From Lunularia cruciata (Eukaryota; Streptophyta; Marchantiopsida; Lunulariales; Lunulariaceae), in assembly GCA_948567375.1 (NCBI GenBank), contig OX419758.1, forward strand, positions 66,803,965 through 66,867,964: a stretch of 64,000 nt of DNA, in the 5' to 3' direction. The notes under the pieces are model-generated. The model was given only the letters and a program-made list of their open reading frames with translations, searched no databases and was not told the origin of the DNA. Every line of letters starts with the position of its first letter. The stretch's first letter is position 1. Below, one piece after another: positions 32,216-44,703 of the stretch. Both the position numbers and the translations under genes were made by a program.

Positions 32216-34439
32216 AGGTGTTGATCATGCATTGCTATCCAAGCAAATCTAATTATGTTGGATTAGAATAAGATAAGATAATCATATAAGATGAGCAATC
32301 AATGAGGTATATGTAATTGGGAAATATCTATTAAATTTTAGTCATTGAATTTCCTCTATGAGAGAGTAGGAATAGTATAAAGGGTTTTGGCTCAAGGTAA
32401 ACCAAGTTCATTCAATTAGTCAAGTTTTGGCAAATGAAGGTTTTTACTCAAAGAACTCTCTTGTGTATGTTGTATGTTGTTTTCATTCTCCATAGTGGAT
32501 TATTTTCTTAGTTGAGTATTGGTGAAGAACCTTGAATTATGAACACAAGTGCTTGAGTGAAGAGAATCATTTGCACTTTTCAGGAGTGTTGGATCTCCAT
32601 GGTCCCAAATAATTAAGGCAATGTATTGAGTGGCTGACCAAAACTAGGAGTTTTGTGAAGTACCACTAACAAAAAGCTTAGTTACCTTTAGAGTGGTACC
32701 TTTTGGGAAGGGTAGTGCACATTCTTTGTGGTTGTAGTCATCCAAGTGATAGGGTCTTCACAGTGAAACTACACAAGAAGTTGGAACTACCATTGGTGTG
32801 TGCACAATATTTGTGATGCTAATGAAATTTGGAGCATACAATGATAGGCTTGCCACTAATAAATTTTGAAGCTTTAATGAAGATTGAATGATAACAACCA
32901 TTAATGCAATCACATCTTCAGCATCTTTGAAGCAAAGTAACCTTTGTGACAATTGAACCATCACCTTCAAGAATAATTTGGAAAGGATCTATTGTGAGTA
33001 ATTTTCATTATCCCTTTTGTAGTGCATTATACAGGAGTACACAACCTTTTCTTTGGAATAATTTCACCTACAAGGTTAAATAGGAAACAAAAGTGCATTG
33101 ACAATTGTGACACTTTCTTTCATTTTCTAGTCATTTCCAACCTGTATTTCATGGGACAACCAACTCTTACCATTTTACCATATTTTGGTTGACATTGAAT
33201 AACAATATTTATACAATGATTTCTTCCATATTCTACCACAAACTCTAGATCTTTAGAAATATCTTTAATCTTTGAAGCTTCTTTCATTGTTATGATTGAT
33301 TCTTCTGAATAAATCATTGATGTAATTTTTTATAAATATAAAGGTACATAAATTTCTTCTGGAAGAAGATTTATTGTATGCATATATATGTGCATATAAT
33401 ATATATATTATGTTCATAATTAACATCTTTTTGGAAATAATTAAAGTTTGAAGTCCAAATTTTCTTCATTCAAATTGACATATATATAAGAGACTATTTT
33501 ATATTGCCTTCTCTCTCTATTAATTAAATATAATAAAGTTTCTCATGTATAATCAGAATAGAATAGAGTTGGATTCAATTGCTCAAAATTTAGTTTCCAA
33601 ATAGTATAGAAATTCCTTAGAATTTGAGTTTCAACCAATGTGTACCCTAGTGTACACATTGGTGACTATAGTATCTTGGTGGTTTTGAGTAGTTGTAGGT
33701 AGTTTAGTTTAGTAATTTCTAAATTAGAGGTATCTCTAACTAAATTAGCATGGCAAAAAAAGGAGAAAAATCAAATATTTAAATGTTAGATGTTCAATAC
33801 AACCACTTTGTGAAGATTAGATCATATTGGAGAACAATATCTGAAAAGAATCTTCCATTAGAGTGGGATCTTGTAACAGATCTTACCTTAGATTATATTT
33901 AAAGGGGACTTCTATTCTAAACATGATCAACTTGACTTGTTATAGGGCTATCAAAGTTCTTTGTGCTTTACCAAATCTGTTGACCTTTAGTATTAGAGGT
34001 TGTTCAAGTTAGAATTTACTTGATCTCAAAATATATCATACTTTCTAATTAGGAGAAAGGAATTGTAATTCCAAATAAATTAATAAATGTCTTAGAAATT
34101 AGGTTTAATGTAGTGAGTAGATATTTTATGCAAATTTTTTTCAAAATTTAGTTTCCAAGCAAGCTAAGAATAATCAACCATATAATTCAATTTCATGCAA
34201 TTCAATTTTACACATAAGTGTAAAATGCTTAAAACTTAAGTTTCAAATGATTTTTGAAAGCCTTTGAAATTGAATTGTATGCAGAAAAGTTGGTTTATTA
34301 TTCTTAGCTTGCTTGGAAACTCAATTAGCAACCTTCTTATGTGTAAGGTTGTAAAATATTGAGTTTCAAGAACTATTTGAATGCTTTGGAAATTGAATTT
34401 TAAGTTGAGTTGATTGAGTTGTGATTTTTAGAAACTTTA
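32216..34439. other. AT-rich stretch with no gene
   Basis: AT-rich sequence with an alternating AT run near 33380-33410. From about 33580 on there are words such as GTTTCCAA..AAGC that recur at 42640-43140, which suggests the segmental duplication described below extends left of block A in decayed form. Confidence 0.4.
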
Positions 34440-35921
34440 ATCAAGGTCAAAAGCTTCCTTATGTCATTTTTTATTCCAATCACTTGAGAAAGATTGATTC
34501 CCATATGGAAAGACATAATAATGAAGTCCTTTAAGATTTAATTGTGTAAAACCTACATTTTAAGAAATATTATGCCAACAGCTTCTCCATTTTGATTGTA
34601 GTATTCTCTTAATAACTTGTTGTTGAATCCTCAAGCTCATCTACTTGGACTGAAGTCTTGACCAAACAATTTGTCTACTTATCAAATAGAGTCAAGCAAA
34701 GATCTCTCTCTGATTGCTCCTTATATGTGGCTGTATATTCCCTCTTATTCTCTTATTGACATAGAACTTACGTGCTACCAAGGCTTCGTACTTCTCATTA
34801 TAGACTTGCAAGCAAGCAAATACAGCCCTAAAAATAATCAGGCCATCAAGTCATGCAGAAATTGTAAGCATGATAATACATGAGAAAACTGATCACTAGG
34901 ATGTGGGATGAAAAACCATGTTTGTAATTGGCTCTTTAGGAGATCCATCTTTGGAATCTATGTCTTGTTCTACAGAGGATGCAAAGAGTCTTGTGCAAAT
35001 GCAACAACACCGTGATCTTATGCTTCCTTGAAGGTACGATCTTTGGATAAATATCCAACAAGGGTTACTTTCTCCTACCACTTTGGTCCTAGACACTTTT
35101 CTCCTTCTAAATTGGTCTCAAAGAAGTATCATTTTCCACCATTTACTAGAATTAAACCTGGTAGCTCTAGATCTCCTTGGCCTTTAGATAAGAGGAGGAA
35201 GAGATTAATTCCTCGATCCATAATTTTTCCTCTTGCTTTCCCTCATGTCTTATTGTCTAGCATTTTGGACTGCAACTTCTTCCTTTATCAAGACATCTTA
35301 TGGATCTTATACATATAAAACAAGAGGCAATTTAAGAAAGAAAGGAAGTAAATCAACCATTTTGAGTACATAGTTTCTATTTTGGATTTGAACATCCTTG
35401 CACAATTTGCCGTCTCACTCTTCAATTCTTACTCATAAACCTAACTTTGTATGTATCAAGGTATGTTTTGGATGAAGAGTAAAAGTTACTACAGAAAAAC
35501 AAAACCCAAAGTCTAGGCTTAAGGTTGTGTGTACAATTGCCATGCAACTGTTGAAGTTCAATTGCAAACTAGTTGACAATTAACTCTCAATTCCCAAATC
35601 CTAAACCGTAATCAAGTTTATTTTTTGTGTTGCAGGTATCATTGAAAACTAATGAAAGTGAAATGACTAAAATCTAGTTTAAGTACCCAATAAAATTTTG
35701 CTCTCACATGGGATTTACCACTAAACACTGAAAAAAAATGCTTCATATGCCATTGGATATGTGGCACAAAGAGTTCTTCCCATTTTTTCAAATTGTCCAA
35801 GTCAACATCAGACTTTCTCAGTCATTGACTCATCATCAGACTTGAACCACCTTATATTTTGGAACTCCTTCCAATTTTGTAGTTTGTAGTATTATGTCTA
35901 CAAGGTCATACTTGTAGTAAA
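34440..35921. repeat. Segmental duplication block A, copy 1
   Basis: It matches 44704-47557 in the same orientation: ATCAAGGTCAAAAGCTTC at the start, TGCTTCATATGCCATTGGAT and TGTGGCACAAAGAGTTCTT near the end (35740-35780 versus 47382-47420). Copy 2 has about 1.6 kb extra (45230-46890). It includes a plus-strand 96-codon open frame (35028-35318) with no recognisable family. Confidence 0.85.
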
Positions 35922-36867
35922 CAGTACGCCTTATGGAAAGTCAGTCCAGCGCGGATGATTGTCCATATATCGATGTTCCAAGATTTTGTGTAAAATGGAA
36001 AATGGACAAAAATTTGGTGGAACATTTTCCACAAAATGTTTAGACATTAGAAATTAGAAGGTCATGTTTGCGAGATAGTTGTGGATTTTAGATTACTTGA
36101 CACTCAGATAAACGGAAACATACCAGTAACCGTTGTGAGCTCGGATACTTCAGATTCTTACTTTAAGATTGTACTCAACGGATATGTCTTTTATTTCATC
36201 CTATGAGATAAAACAACGCATCAGGACTACGTCTTGATTTGATCGAATACCAAGGTAGTCCTGATTTTGATCAAAGAGCAAGATCTTATGCACCCTCCGA
36301 ACCTGCTAAGCCAAACGTAGAATTTAGATGAACTACATGCACGTGAAGCTGGAGTTGTTTCCATTATTTGTAAATATGATCACACAATTATCGTATAGCA
36401 ACGGAAGTCCAGGTCGACGACCTGCGTCTGCACATTTGACATTTCATTGAACATAACCGTATGGACAACGTCAATGGCAATTAAACGCTGAGCGACTGAT
36501 GCACAAGCGCCAAGGTCATGCCACTCACTGCATAACGCTGCAACTGGTTAACACTAATTGAGACGGTTGTACGAAAACTAGCTGGGAAATACGATTACGG
36601 GTTCATTCGCCAATTCTTATGCATCGCGATTAGGCATTTGGAAGGACAAGCTCAACGATCAAGTGACCCAATCAACCTGGACTCAATGAGTGGTGTGAAT
36701 GAAGTCTCGCATCAGGAGGAACTAGCTACACCTGCCAACATGCATATTGTAGAGGTTCGGAGTTCAGTTTAACAATCAAAGCAATCTCAGTCAAATTCCA
36801 AACAAATTTCTATATAGAAATACTGTACAAATACACCTCGATTTGACCAACTTTTAGGAATCATACC

Positions 36868-37329
36868 TTATGTTAGTAGGGCTAAGATTGACCGCAAAAG
36901 AGCCAGCAAACTAGCTGTTAAAGGTAGAGCCACGGTCAGGACAAGCTGGAGTACGTTGTTCACGAGTCCGAAAACCTGGACGACCAGCTGCCTTGTCAGT
37001 AAGTTCAGTGAGATCACCACGAGGTCAACCGCAACATCAGCAGCAATGGTGACAGTCCCGATCACAGTCCCTGCAGCGTCGCTAAGTTGAAGTACGGTTG
37101 GTAAAGTGCTCGTTACTAGGACCGATACAGTTGTGTTACTGAGAGCAGGCAATGGCTGGACTGTCGCCAGTGTACCATCAGGGAAAAGCTGGCGTATAAG
37201 GAGATCCGCATTAATGTTGTTAACAACATTCAACGTGTCTGTGATGGTCGTTTGTGCGGCCACTCTCGTCGAGAAAGTGGATAGCACCACAACAAGAGCA
37301 AGCATAGCAACGGTGGATTTGGCCTCCAT
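36868..37329 (-). CDS. Small secreted hydrophobic protein, copy 1
   Basis: This is an intronless frame of 153 codons ending in TAA. I chose ATG 37329 because MEAKSTVAMLALVVVLS is a classical signal peptide (charged start, hydrophobic core, small residues VAAQ before the cut near residue 26). The paralogue starts at the same place; the frame is open further upstream (to 37476) without signal-like sequence. The mature part (about 127 aa) has no cysteine and is dominated by Val, Leu, Thr and Ala: INADLLIRQLFPDGTL, SVLVTSTLPTVLQL, AADVAVDLVVISLNLL, then a very hydrophobic tail ending LLALLRSILALLT. Two or three membrane-like segments are possible. I do not recognise the family. The frame is open in both copies at about 90% identity despite decayed surroundings, which suggests function. 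Confidence 0.75.
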   Translation of the reverse strand: MEAKSTVAMLALVVVLSTFSTRVAAQTTITDTLNVVNNINADLLIRQLFPDGTLATVQPLPALSNTTVSVLVTSTLPTVLQLSDAAGTVIGTVTIAADVAVDLVVISLNLLTRQLVVQVFGLVNNVLQLVLTVALPLTASLLALLRSILALLT

Positions 37330-37489
37330 CTTGAACGGGTGGATATGAATATGGTGGTGAGTATATGACCGGTCCAAGCAGTAAGTAACCAAGCGAACAG
37401 AAGCTGGATGAGATCGGTAGCAAATGTGAAACGTTAAGGGATTGCGAGTGAACTCAAGGCTCTGAATGATATTCACGGAGGCAAGGCAT

Positions 37490-37503
37490 GTATCTTATAG
37501 CAG
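37490..37503 (-). promoter_or_regulatory. Possible TATA box of secreted-protein gene copy 1
   Basis: On the minus strand CTATAAGATA lies about 165 bp upstream of the chosen ATG. The same CTATAAGAT is conserved at the same distance before copy 2 (51735-51744). Transcription from it would leave a leader of about 130 nt. Confidence 0.35.
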
Positions 37504-38049
37504 TTTGCAGTAGTGGATGTTTGTGTCTCCTTCTGTGTTTGATCGTGGCACATTTAGAAAAGAGCAATTTGATGCCAGAATGGACGCTCATGTCCAAGGC
37601 CATATGTAGGTTCCTGGTGTTGTCTGTACCTTGTCACATTAACCTATAACATTGAGTTGGGGTGAGCTGGTAAATAAGGTTGGAGTACTTTTACTTCTGG
37701 GATTGCTTTATCGAAAGATCGTATGACTTGGAATCAAAAGGTAACTGAAATTCTGAAAAATAAATAAATAAATATAAAATTTACATATTGAAAAGCATTA
37801 TATTCTCTCCGTGCAACGTATCTAACTGGCACGTATATAACTTGGCACTGTAATATATACATGTGTAAAGATATGGAAATACAATTACGCATTTATGTAT
37901 ATCATGTAACTTTTTATGGATCGTATATAATTTTTCTAGGGTCTATATAAATTTTCAATATGTTTTGATATATTAACAATAAATTATTACATGGTGTGAC
38001 TTATAACAGCAAGGATAGATTAGGAAGAAGTATAAAAGAACTATATAAG

Positions 38050-40730
38050 AGAATCAAAACATCCAATTTTCAATTTTCAATTTTATCAATGATGAATTGA
38101 GGTAGGTCCACTCCAAGTAACCATAACCCTAGGCAGCGCTCCCACCTCTCAATACAGAAATTTCTATCACCGTGATTTTCGAATAGTATCTTTAGACTAT
38201 GCAATTTCAAATAGTTGGACATACATACTAATGATAAGTTTTGTTCCAGGCATAGGCATAGGGTATGACAGGATATTACGCTAGTTAGATGCCCATATCA
38301 TGCATTGGACACCCATGCCATGCATCGAATGCACATGCTATGAATTTACTGAGCCCAGAATCATTTCAAAATTGAGTTCCAATATCTTTGCTGTGCTATT
38401 TGTTTGCCGTATCGATCAGCAATTAATTGAATCCGATGGATCCATAGAATTTACCTATTGGTGTTCCTTTGACTTTTTAAAGATTTGATATTCTCTCAGG
38501 AATATAAAATACTGACATTTTTAGTCATCTGGAACTTGTGACTTAGTTTAGTACGTATACGCCATAATTAAACAAGATTACTTCCAGCGATTCCAAAGGC
38601 CTCAAAAGTTTCAGTTTTGATTAATGTGCATCTCAAATAGATTTGTAGACACGGAAGTGAGTGGTGTCTATGCTTGATGGCTTCTTCATTGTTTGTTAGG
38701 AAACAGGTCTTCCCCTTTCCCGGAGCCTTTGTCTTGCCATCCTGGTCCCAGATCGCGATTGTGCAGCACGAAGAAAAGTGAAGTCCAGGCGGTGATAGTC
38801 GAAACTCTAGGAAACACTTTCGCTTGCGAAAGAGTTCTTGAAACGTTGCGAAAAACTTGCCAAAGAGTCCTTGAAAGGTTTACGTTCTTGTTGAAATTGA
38901 CCCTATAACGAGACCTTGATTTGACTTGACTTGATTGTTCACTTCAGTACTGTGGTTGCACGCATATGTGTAGATGTCTGTTGACACTTATATCTGCATG
39001 CGACTCTTTGCTAATCGGTCCGGATAATTGAAACTTAGTTGAAATGAAGTTGGTTTGATCTGTTCACTTTTACGGCGAAACCTAAAATCCTATGTGTTCA
39101 ATAGCATTGGACTCAATTGGCGTACTCTTTGCTTCCTTGGTCGTGAAGAATAAAATACTTAAGCAGGCTAATCCCTTGTGTTATACTTGAGAAAAGAGAG
39201 AGTCCTGTATTACTAAATGGGAACTTTCAAATCTATATTATTAACTAAGATGAGTCTAGTCTCTGGAAAGCCAAAGAACGAGAATTTGCATGGAACAACC
39301 TACACACTAATTCTCGACTGTGTAATATTTATTCCTTTCTCTTCAGAAGTACAGAAATGGATTGTAAACTATCCGAAATACCACCTTTGTATATATTACC
39401 GAATAAAAAATACAAAAGTTTAAGTTCGGTAGACGGAAAAGAGATATGTACAACGCAACGCATTTTGTAAACGTGATCAAGTTTTTGTACTCTTTTCAGA
39501 TAATCCAAGAACATCCCGTTTATGATCATTATCCTTGTACTCTACTCTACTTTGTGCCCAAGAAAGTTCTTTGTTTTTTTGTTTTAAAGCATCATATTTC
39601 ATGAGTTTGGATGGTTCCTCGTGACCATACACGTACTAACATTTTGCAAGTATCATGATAACATATCTGGCAAAATATGTAACATGAGATTGAGTGTCTA
39701 GCTCAAGAGGAAGTACTTCTTTCCTTTTGAATTGTTTGACAAGCACACGGTAAATCTAGTCTATGGTTGCATAGACCAGTGAGCTCATCATAGCGGAATG
39801 TACATTTAGGCTTGCAATAAAACTGCTAGACGTTCAAGGTAAGGACAAAATTATCCATGAGGACTGTATCGTGCAACGAACCATCAATCCCTTGTGGCAT
39901 CAAAAGTGTACATGAATAATTTATAATGGGTTTTAGAAACCAATGATATTGTCAAAAAAAACTGTATTGGACCATATTTTAGTATCTACTTGTATCTTTG
40001 AAAAACATTGGCTTAGAAATTTTATTTTGCATAAAATGTTGAAGGATTGTTCTTGTGTCTATTGATACTTGCAAATAATCATAAGTATGAGAACATTCAA
40101 ATGACAAAAATTATTTCATAAAAGCACCACAAGCCATGCAAGTGATGTACTCCATGTCAAAGAGTGATATACATCTTAAGATATAAAACAAGGAATGAAG
40201 TCCTTACATATTAATGATAGGATGCTTATTATATAAAACGTCCCTGCCAACTACATGGTTATATGGATCTATAGAACAACAAGCAACCAATATTCTAAGC
40301 TTGTTCTAACTCCTTGTGGGAAATAGATTTTTGATTTTGTATTTTTATTTTATATATGAATTTTGTGACTAAGGAATAAGGTTAAAGTGCACAAATGGAT
40401 GTAAATTATACAAAAGAATTATCTTTGTACTTCATATTAGACAAACTATATAGTTTGTCTTGTTGGGAAACTTTGAATTAGGAAGGTGTTAATATCCTAA
40501 GTGGTTATGTCTTGTTCATAAACAAAGGTTGGAATGCATTGCTTGGTATAACTAGAGTACAATAGGTGTTTCAAAAATTTGTTAACTTTAGGGTTAAATG
40601 AAATTAGTTGTGACACTCAATTGTAGGAGAGGTATTCAAAATCCAAATTTGTGTTGTGTGATATATTATCAAGTGCAAATAATATTTAAGGTAATTTCCG
40701 GATTCAAAAGAGGAGGCAAGTCAATGTTGA
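38050..40730. other. Intergenic part of block B copy 1
   Basis: No intact gene. A minus-strand relic at about 39300-39700 reads RVEYKDNDHKRDVL and VYKMRCVVHISFPS, parallel to 48564-48878 in copy 2. The short plus-strand frame 38693-38908 is antisense to nothing recognisable. Confidence 0.4.
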
Positions 40731-40731
40731 A

Positions 40732-42425
40732 CGTTCTGTCTGCTCTGAACCCAACTTCGCAAATATCTACACAACGTAGTTAATGCTTCCCATGCTTTTT
40801 TCCTATATGTGAATGTGTGAATATACTATTTCTTTATTATTTTTTAAAAATGATAAAGGTAAATAATATAAAATTATAATATTTTAGAAAACTACCATAT
40901 TAATAAAAATTTCAATAACACGGTTGTTTTATATTTACAAAGTAACGTATATCTAAGTTAAATTTCCATAGAATTAAATGTGTAGAAGTTCTGGAGGTAA
41001 TGTACATTTGAATATATTAATGAAATTATATCTCTGTTTGAATATTTCTAGAATTAAATATCAAATATCAGAATGATATACTCACAAATATATACTTATA
41101 TCATATTATATAATATTTATAAATTTATTTTGCATTTATATAATAATTTTATAAGTTTAAATTTCAATTTATGTTTAAGCACACAAAATAATCCATATTT
41201 AACATAAAATATTAAACTTTTCCATAAAAAATTAAAAAAAATTCAATGATAATTGATCTTTGTATACAAGTGAATGACAAAGTGCACCAAGTAGAGTGGC
41301 CCCTTCTCATTGTACATCTTTTGAGTATAATCATGAAAAATGTACACCTAAGTGACCACCTATCTTGCAATCAAATTCTTAAAGATGATAGCTTGGTTTG
41401 TCAATAGGTAAGTCATCCACTATGGTTGGAAGAGCTTCATGGTTGCCATTAAAATGCCATTCTTTGCCAAATCTTGATAATGATGTAGCGACCATATGCT
41501 CTTGACAGTTGGTAAGAGACAAAGGACTAACTCAATTGCAAGTCCATCTTCCCATCTCAATGTACTTAGAGTTGAGGGTATGCACATAACACAAACTTGC
41601 ATTGTCATTGTGGATCTATTGCTAGTGTCCTTCTGTCTATTTTTGTGCAATATCCCAAGAGTGTCTACTCTCAATTTTTGTCCACTTTATATCTCCTAGG
41701 CAATACTCATCAATGTGAAACTTCAATCCCATAATAGGAATGGAAGGTGGAGCTTGTGGAAGAGCTACCTATGTGCCATCATCTTCCACTTATCAAGAAT
41801 CAGCATGCAAATGTTCAAAGCTTTTGCCTTTCAGTTTCCCTTTAATACTACACCAAACACCATCTTGCAGTTTGAATCAATCACTCCATTGAGTAAGTGT
41901 CCTAAGCAATCAACCTCCTTCAAATTATTGTTCACTCTCAACTCAAGCTCTCATTGCTTTGTCATGAAATTCTATCTTAGGATTAAATTTGACTAGCAAT
42001 AAGATCTCTATAATGGGAACAACCACTTTATAACCCAGGACATCAAATATTTCAACTCATCAATCAGTCATCCATAGGTTTCTCATGTGTTTGACATCTT
42101 GGTAGTTACCAATGGTCATCTTCCAAAAGTACTTGTGACCTTTTGCAACCTCCAAAAGTCCTTTCCTTTAGGCAGACTTCATATGTAGTTCAATTCCTTT
42201 GGGTAAAGGTATTCCATAACACAAGTCCTTTGGCTCAACTCCTAGTAATCTAAAGACAAAGAGTTGTTTTGGTTGACCAAACTTCTTCTCCATGAAGAAA
42301 TACAAAACAAATGGATCCCTTCTCCATACATAAGAAACCATCATTTTCAAAATAAAAAGTAAGTGAAAAGAAAGAAAATAAATTTTTTGATACAAAAATT
42401 TATGTTCCAATTTCTTACACCATTA
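40732..42425. repeat. Segmental duplication block C, copy 1
   Basis: It matches 53313-55717 in direct orientation: TCTGCTCTGAACCC and GTAGTTAATGCTTCCCATGC right after the inversion breakpoint (40735-40793 versus 53318-53374), then 41240-42325 versus 54596-55717. The sequence between the two matching parts differs in the copies (very AT-rich here, coding relic in copy 2). Confidence 0.85.
41420..42410 (-). pseudogene. Unclassified minus-strand coding relic in block C copy 1
   Basis: Open pieces 42168-42410 (KFGQPKQLFVFRLLGVEPKD, CYGIPLPKGIELHMKSA) and 41420-41674 (GLAIELVLCLLPTVKSIW, HHYQDLAKNGILMATMKLF) have homologous but differently broken counterparts on the minus strand at 54780-55690. 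Being read from both copies, the protein was probably real before duplication. Possibly a gag-like or domesticated transposon protein; no motif lets me name it. Confidence 0.35.
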
Positions 42426-42429
42426 TTAG

Positions 42430-43290
42430 AGTGCTAAGGAATAAAATAATTCTCATAACATGTTCTATTGAATCAATAGAACATAATCTCTCACATACCA
42501 TTTAGATTGAATTCATCAAAACCTTATTCCAAACAATAATTTTTTATCTTGGAAATTGAGTTTTATGTAGAAAATTTTATTTTTTATGATTATTTTACTT
42601 TCAAACTGATATATAAAACTTGCTCAAGACACGTCCAAATTATACTTCCAAATAGTATGAAAATGCCTTAAAAATAGACTTTTATTTGAGTGTATGTCCA
42701 AAGATTGTTCAGAAATTGAGTTTCCATCCTCTCTAAATGTATGTTTGTAAGAAAATAAGTTTTCAAATAATAAATAAAAGCTTTGAAAACAAAGTTTTAT
42801 ATATATTGAAGTTTATTTCATTTTCAAAACTTGTTTGGAATCTAAGGTATTGATAGTTTAAAACCAAATTGAACTGATTTTTGCATACAAAACAACATAG
42901 GTATGTGCAAAGCCCAACATGAAATTGAGTTTCCAAATAAATTATAAATGCCTTACAAGCTAAGTTTATATAGTTTAGTAGATTTTATTTGCAAAGGATG
43001 CTTTAAAAATTAGTTTCCAACCATCTTAGTTGTAAAGCTTGCTCACAACATTGAGTTTCCAAACAATTGCCTAATGCTTTGAAATATAAAATTTATATAG
43101 AAAATTTGATTTACTGTTCTTAGCTGGCTTGGAAACTCAATTAACATTATATTTGTGTGTAAAGCTTAGAAGGAAACCAAGTACTAAAAGCTATGTAAAT
43201 GACTAGGAAATTCAGTTTTCAATGATTGTATGTTAAATATGGTTAGCCAAGCTTATTGAGCGGTAGAGGTAATTCACAATGCGGTTAATT
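42430..43290. other. AT-rich spacer between duplicated blocks
   Basis: Degenerate AT-rich sequence with repeated GAGTTTCCAAA and TTCTTAGC.GGCTTGGAAACTCAATTA phrases that also occur at 33590-34350. No gene. Confidence 0.45.
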
Positions 43291-43302
43291 TCTCCATGTT
43301 TT

Positions 43303-44150
43303 GTAGTCCAAACAGGGTGTGATTCATCTTGTTATAAGCATCTCTCAAGGGCTCTCCATAAATACCAAAATTGTGACAAACAAAGGCATGAAAAAGAAGT
43401 TACAACCAGTTGAAGGTTTGGCTCTTCCTTGAACTGGTTTGCATAGAAGAAGTCCTGTAGGTGATCTTACAAGGCATTCTATAGCCAAATCCTATAGGTC
43501 CAAGGCAAGGCATTTTGAAATTTAAGGAAAGATTTCTCTATGGTTCATAATCCATATAGGGTGTGATTCATCTTGTTAGAAGTGTCTTCTCACGGGCTAT
43601 CCATAGATAAAAAAAAATAAAAAATTGTGAACAACAATCTACAAAAGAAGTTATAGCCACTTGAAGGTTTCTATAGGAGTCTATAGGGGGATCTTACAAG
43701 GCATCCCACAACTAAATCCCATAAGTTTGAAGTAGTACATCTTGTAATTCACATTGGGGTTTATTTCTTTATGGGTTGTAGTCCAAACAAGATGTGCTTC
43801 ATTTTATTAGAAGCATCTTCTCAAGGGGCTATTCATAGAAATCAAAATTGTGGCAAATGAAGTCTACCCAAGAAGTGCTAGTCAATTGATGGTTTTTGGT
43901 TTTCCTAAAACTAGTTCTTATAGAGGGAGTCCCACAAGGGATCTTACAATGCAATTTCATACCCAAGTACCACAGGTTCAAGGAAGGGCATCCTACGGTT
44001 CACATCAAGGTTAATTTCTCTATGGTTTGTAGTCCAAATGGGACTTGATTCATCTTTTTAGAAGCATTTTCTCAAAGGCTATCCATAGACAACAAAATTG
44101 TGTCAAACAAAAGTCTACAATAGAAGTTATAGCTTGTTGAAATTAACCTT
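43303..44150. repeat. Four degenerate tandem repeats of about 240 bp
   Basis: Units begin near 43303, 43545, 43778 and 44029 with (TAGTCCAAA)..GGTGTGATTCATCTT, continue through GAAGCATCTTCTCAAGGGCTAT and ATAGAAGTTATAGCC, and end with GATCTTACAAGGCAT. Periods are 242, 233 and 251 bp. No continuous reading frame spans them. Confidence 0.75.
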
Positions 44151-44703
44151 GATGAAGTAGACATCCTCGTATTGACTGAATTATCACAATTGATGTAAAT
44201 TTGGGCTAGAATTGAAGAATTCTGATTTTGACTGACCATTATTTGTGGCAAGACCTGTGATGATTGTTTGCTAGACTCTTCTAGGTCTTGTTTCTGCCCA
44301 AGAGTTTAAGAGTAAGATATTAACTTCTTTTTACTATGTATTTGAGCATTTCTGATATGTATCTCTATGGAAATGAATGATTACTCACACATTACTGCAA
44401 AAGTGACATTTATTGAGTTGTCACACACCTATAGTGTTCTTGTTGTCCAAATGTATATCAATTTTAAGATGGGCTCACTACATTATAGAATCAATTCAAA
44501 GCTAGGAGACTACATTTTGCAATATTTGGATCCATGTCACACATTTTGAGTTTAATTTCTTGCAAATTTTGTTGAGCTTGCAATATTTTGACGGTTTAAA
44601 CACTCATTTCTCCACATATCCTCCAATTTCCTAGTGCTAAAAAGATCCATTGCTATTACCACTTGTAATCTTACAACTTTAACTTGTGCTACACAAATAC
44701 TTC

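Larger units (their letters stand above)
35922..40731. repeat. Segmental duplication block B, copy 1 (inverted relative to copy 2)
   Basis: It matches the reverse complement of 47558-53312. The left end (ACGCCTTATGGAAAGTCAG) corresponds to 53290-53312 and the right end (GAAGCAAGTCA-type sequence, here GAGGCAAGTCAATGTTGAA) corresponds to 47558-47600. The breakpoints are sharp because blocks A and C on either side keep the direct orientation. It holds one intact secreted-protein gene on the minus strand. Confidence 0.9.

Noticed and set aside
37106..37348. Antisense open frames across the secreted-protein genes (also 51871-52185)
   Set aside because: They mirror the codon bias of the sense gene and have no domain of their own.
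36868..37476. Longer version of the secreted protein starting at 37476
   Set aside because: The extra 49 residues are not signal-like, are poorly conserved between the copies, and would bury the signal peptide.
43303..44150. CRISPR-like array
   Set aside because: Units of about 240 bp diverge along their whole length and have no short repeat/spacer pattern; the genome is eukaryotic.
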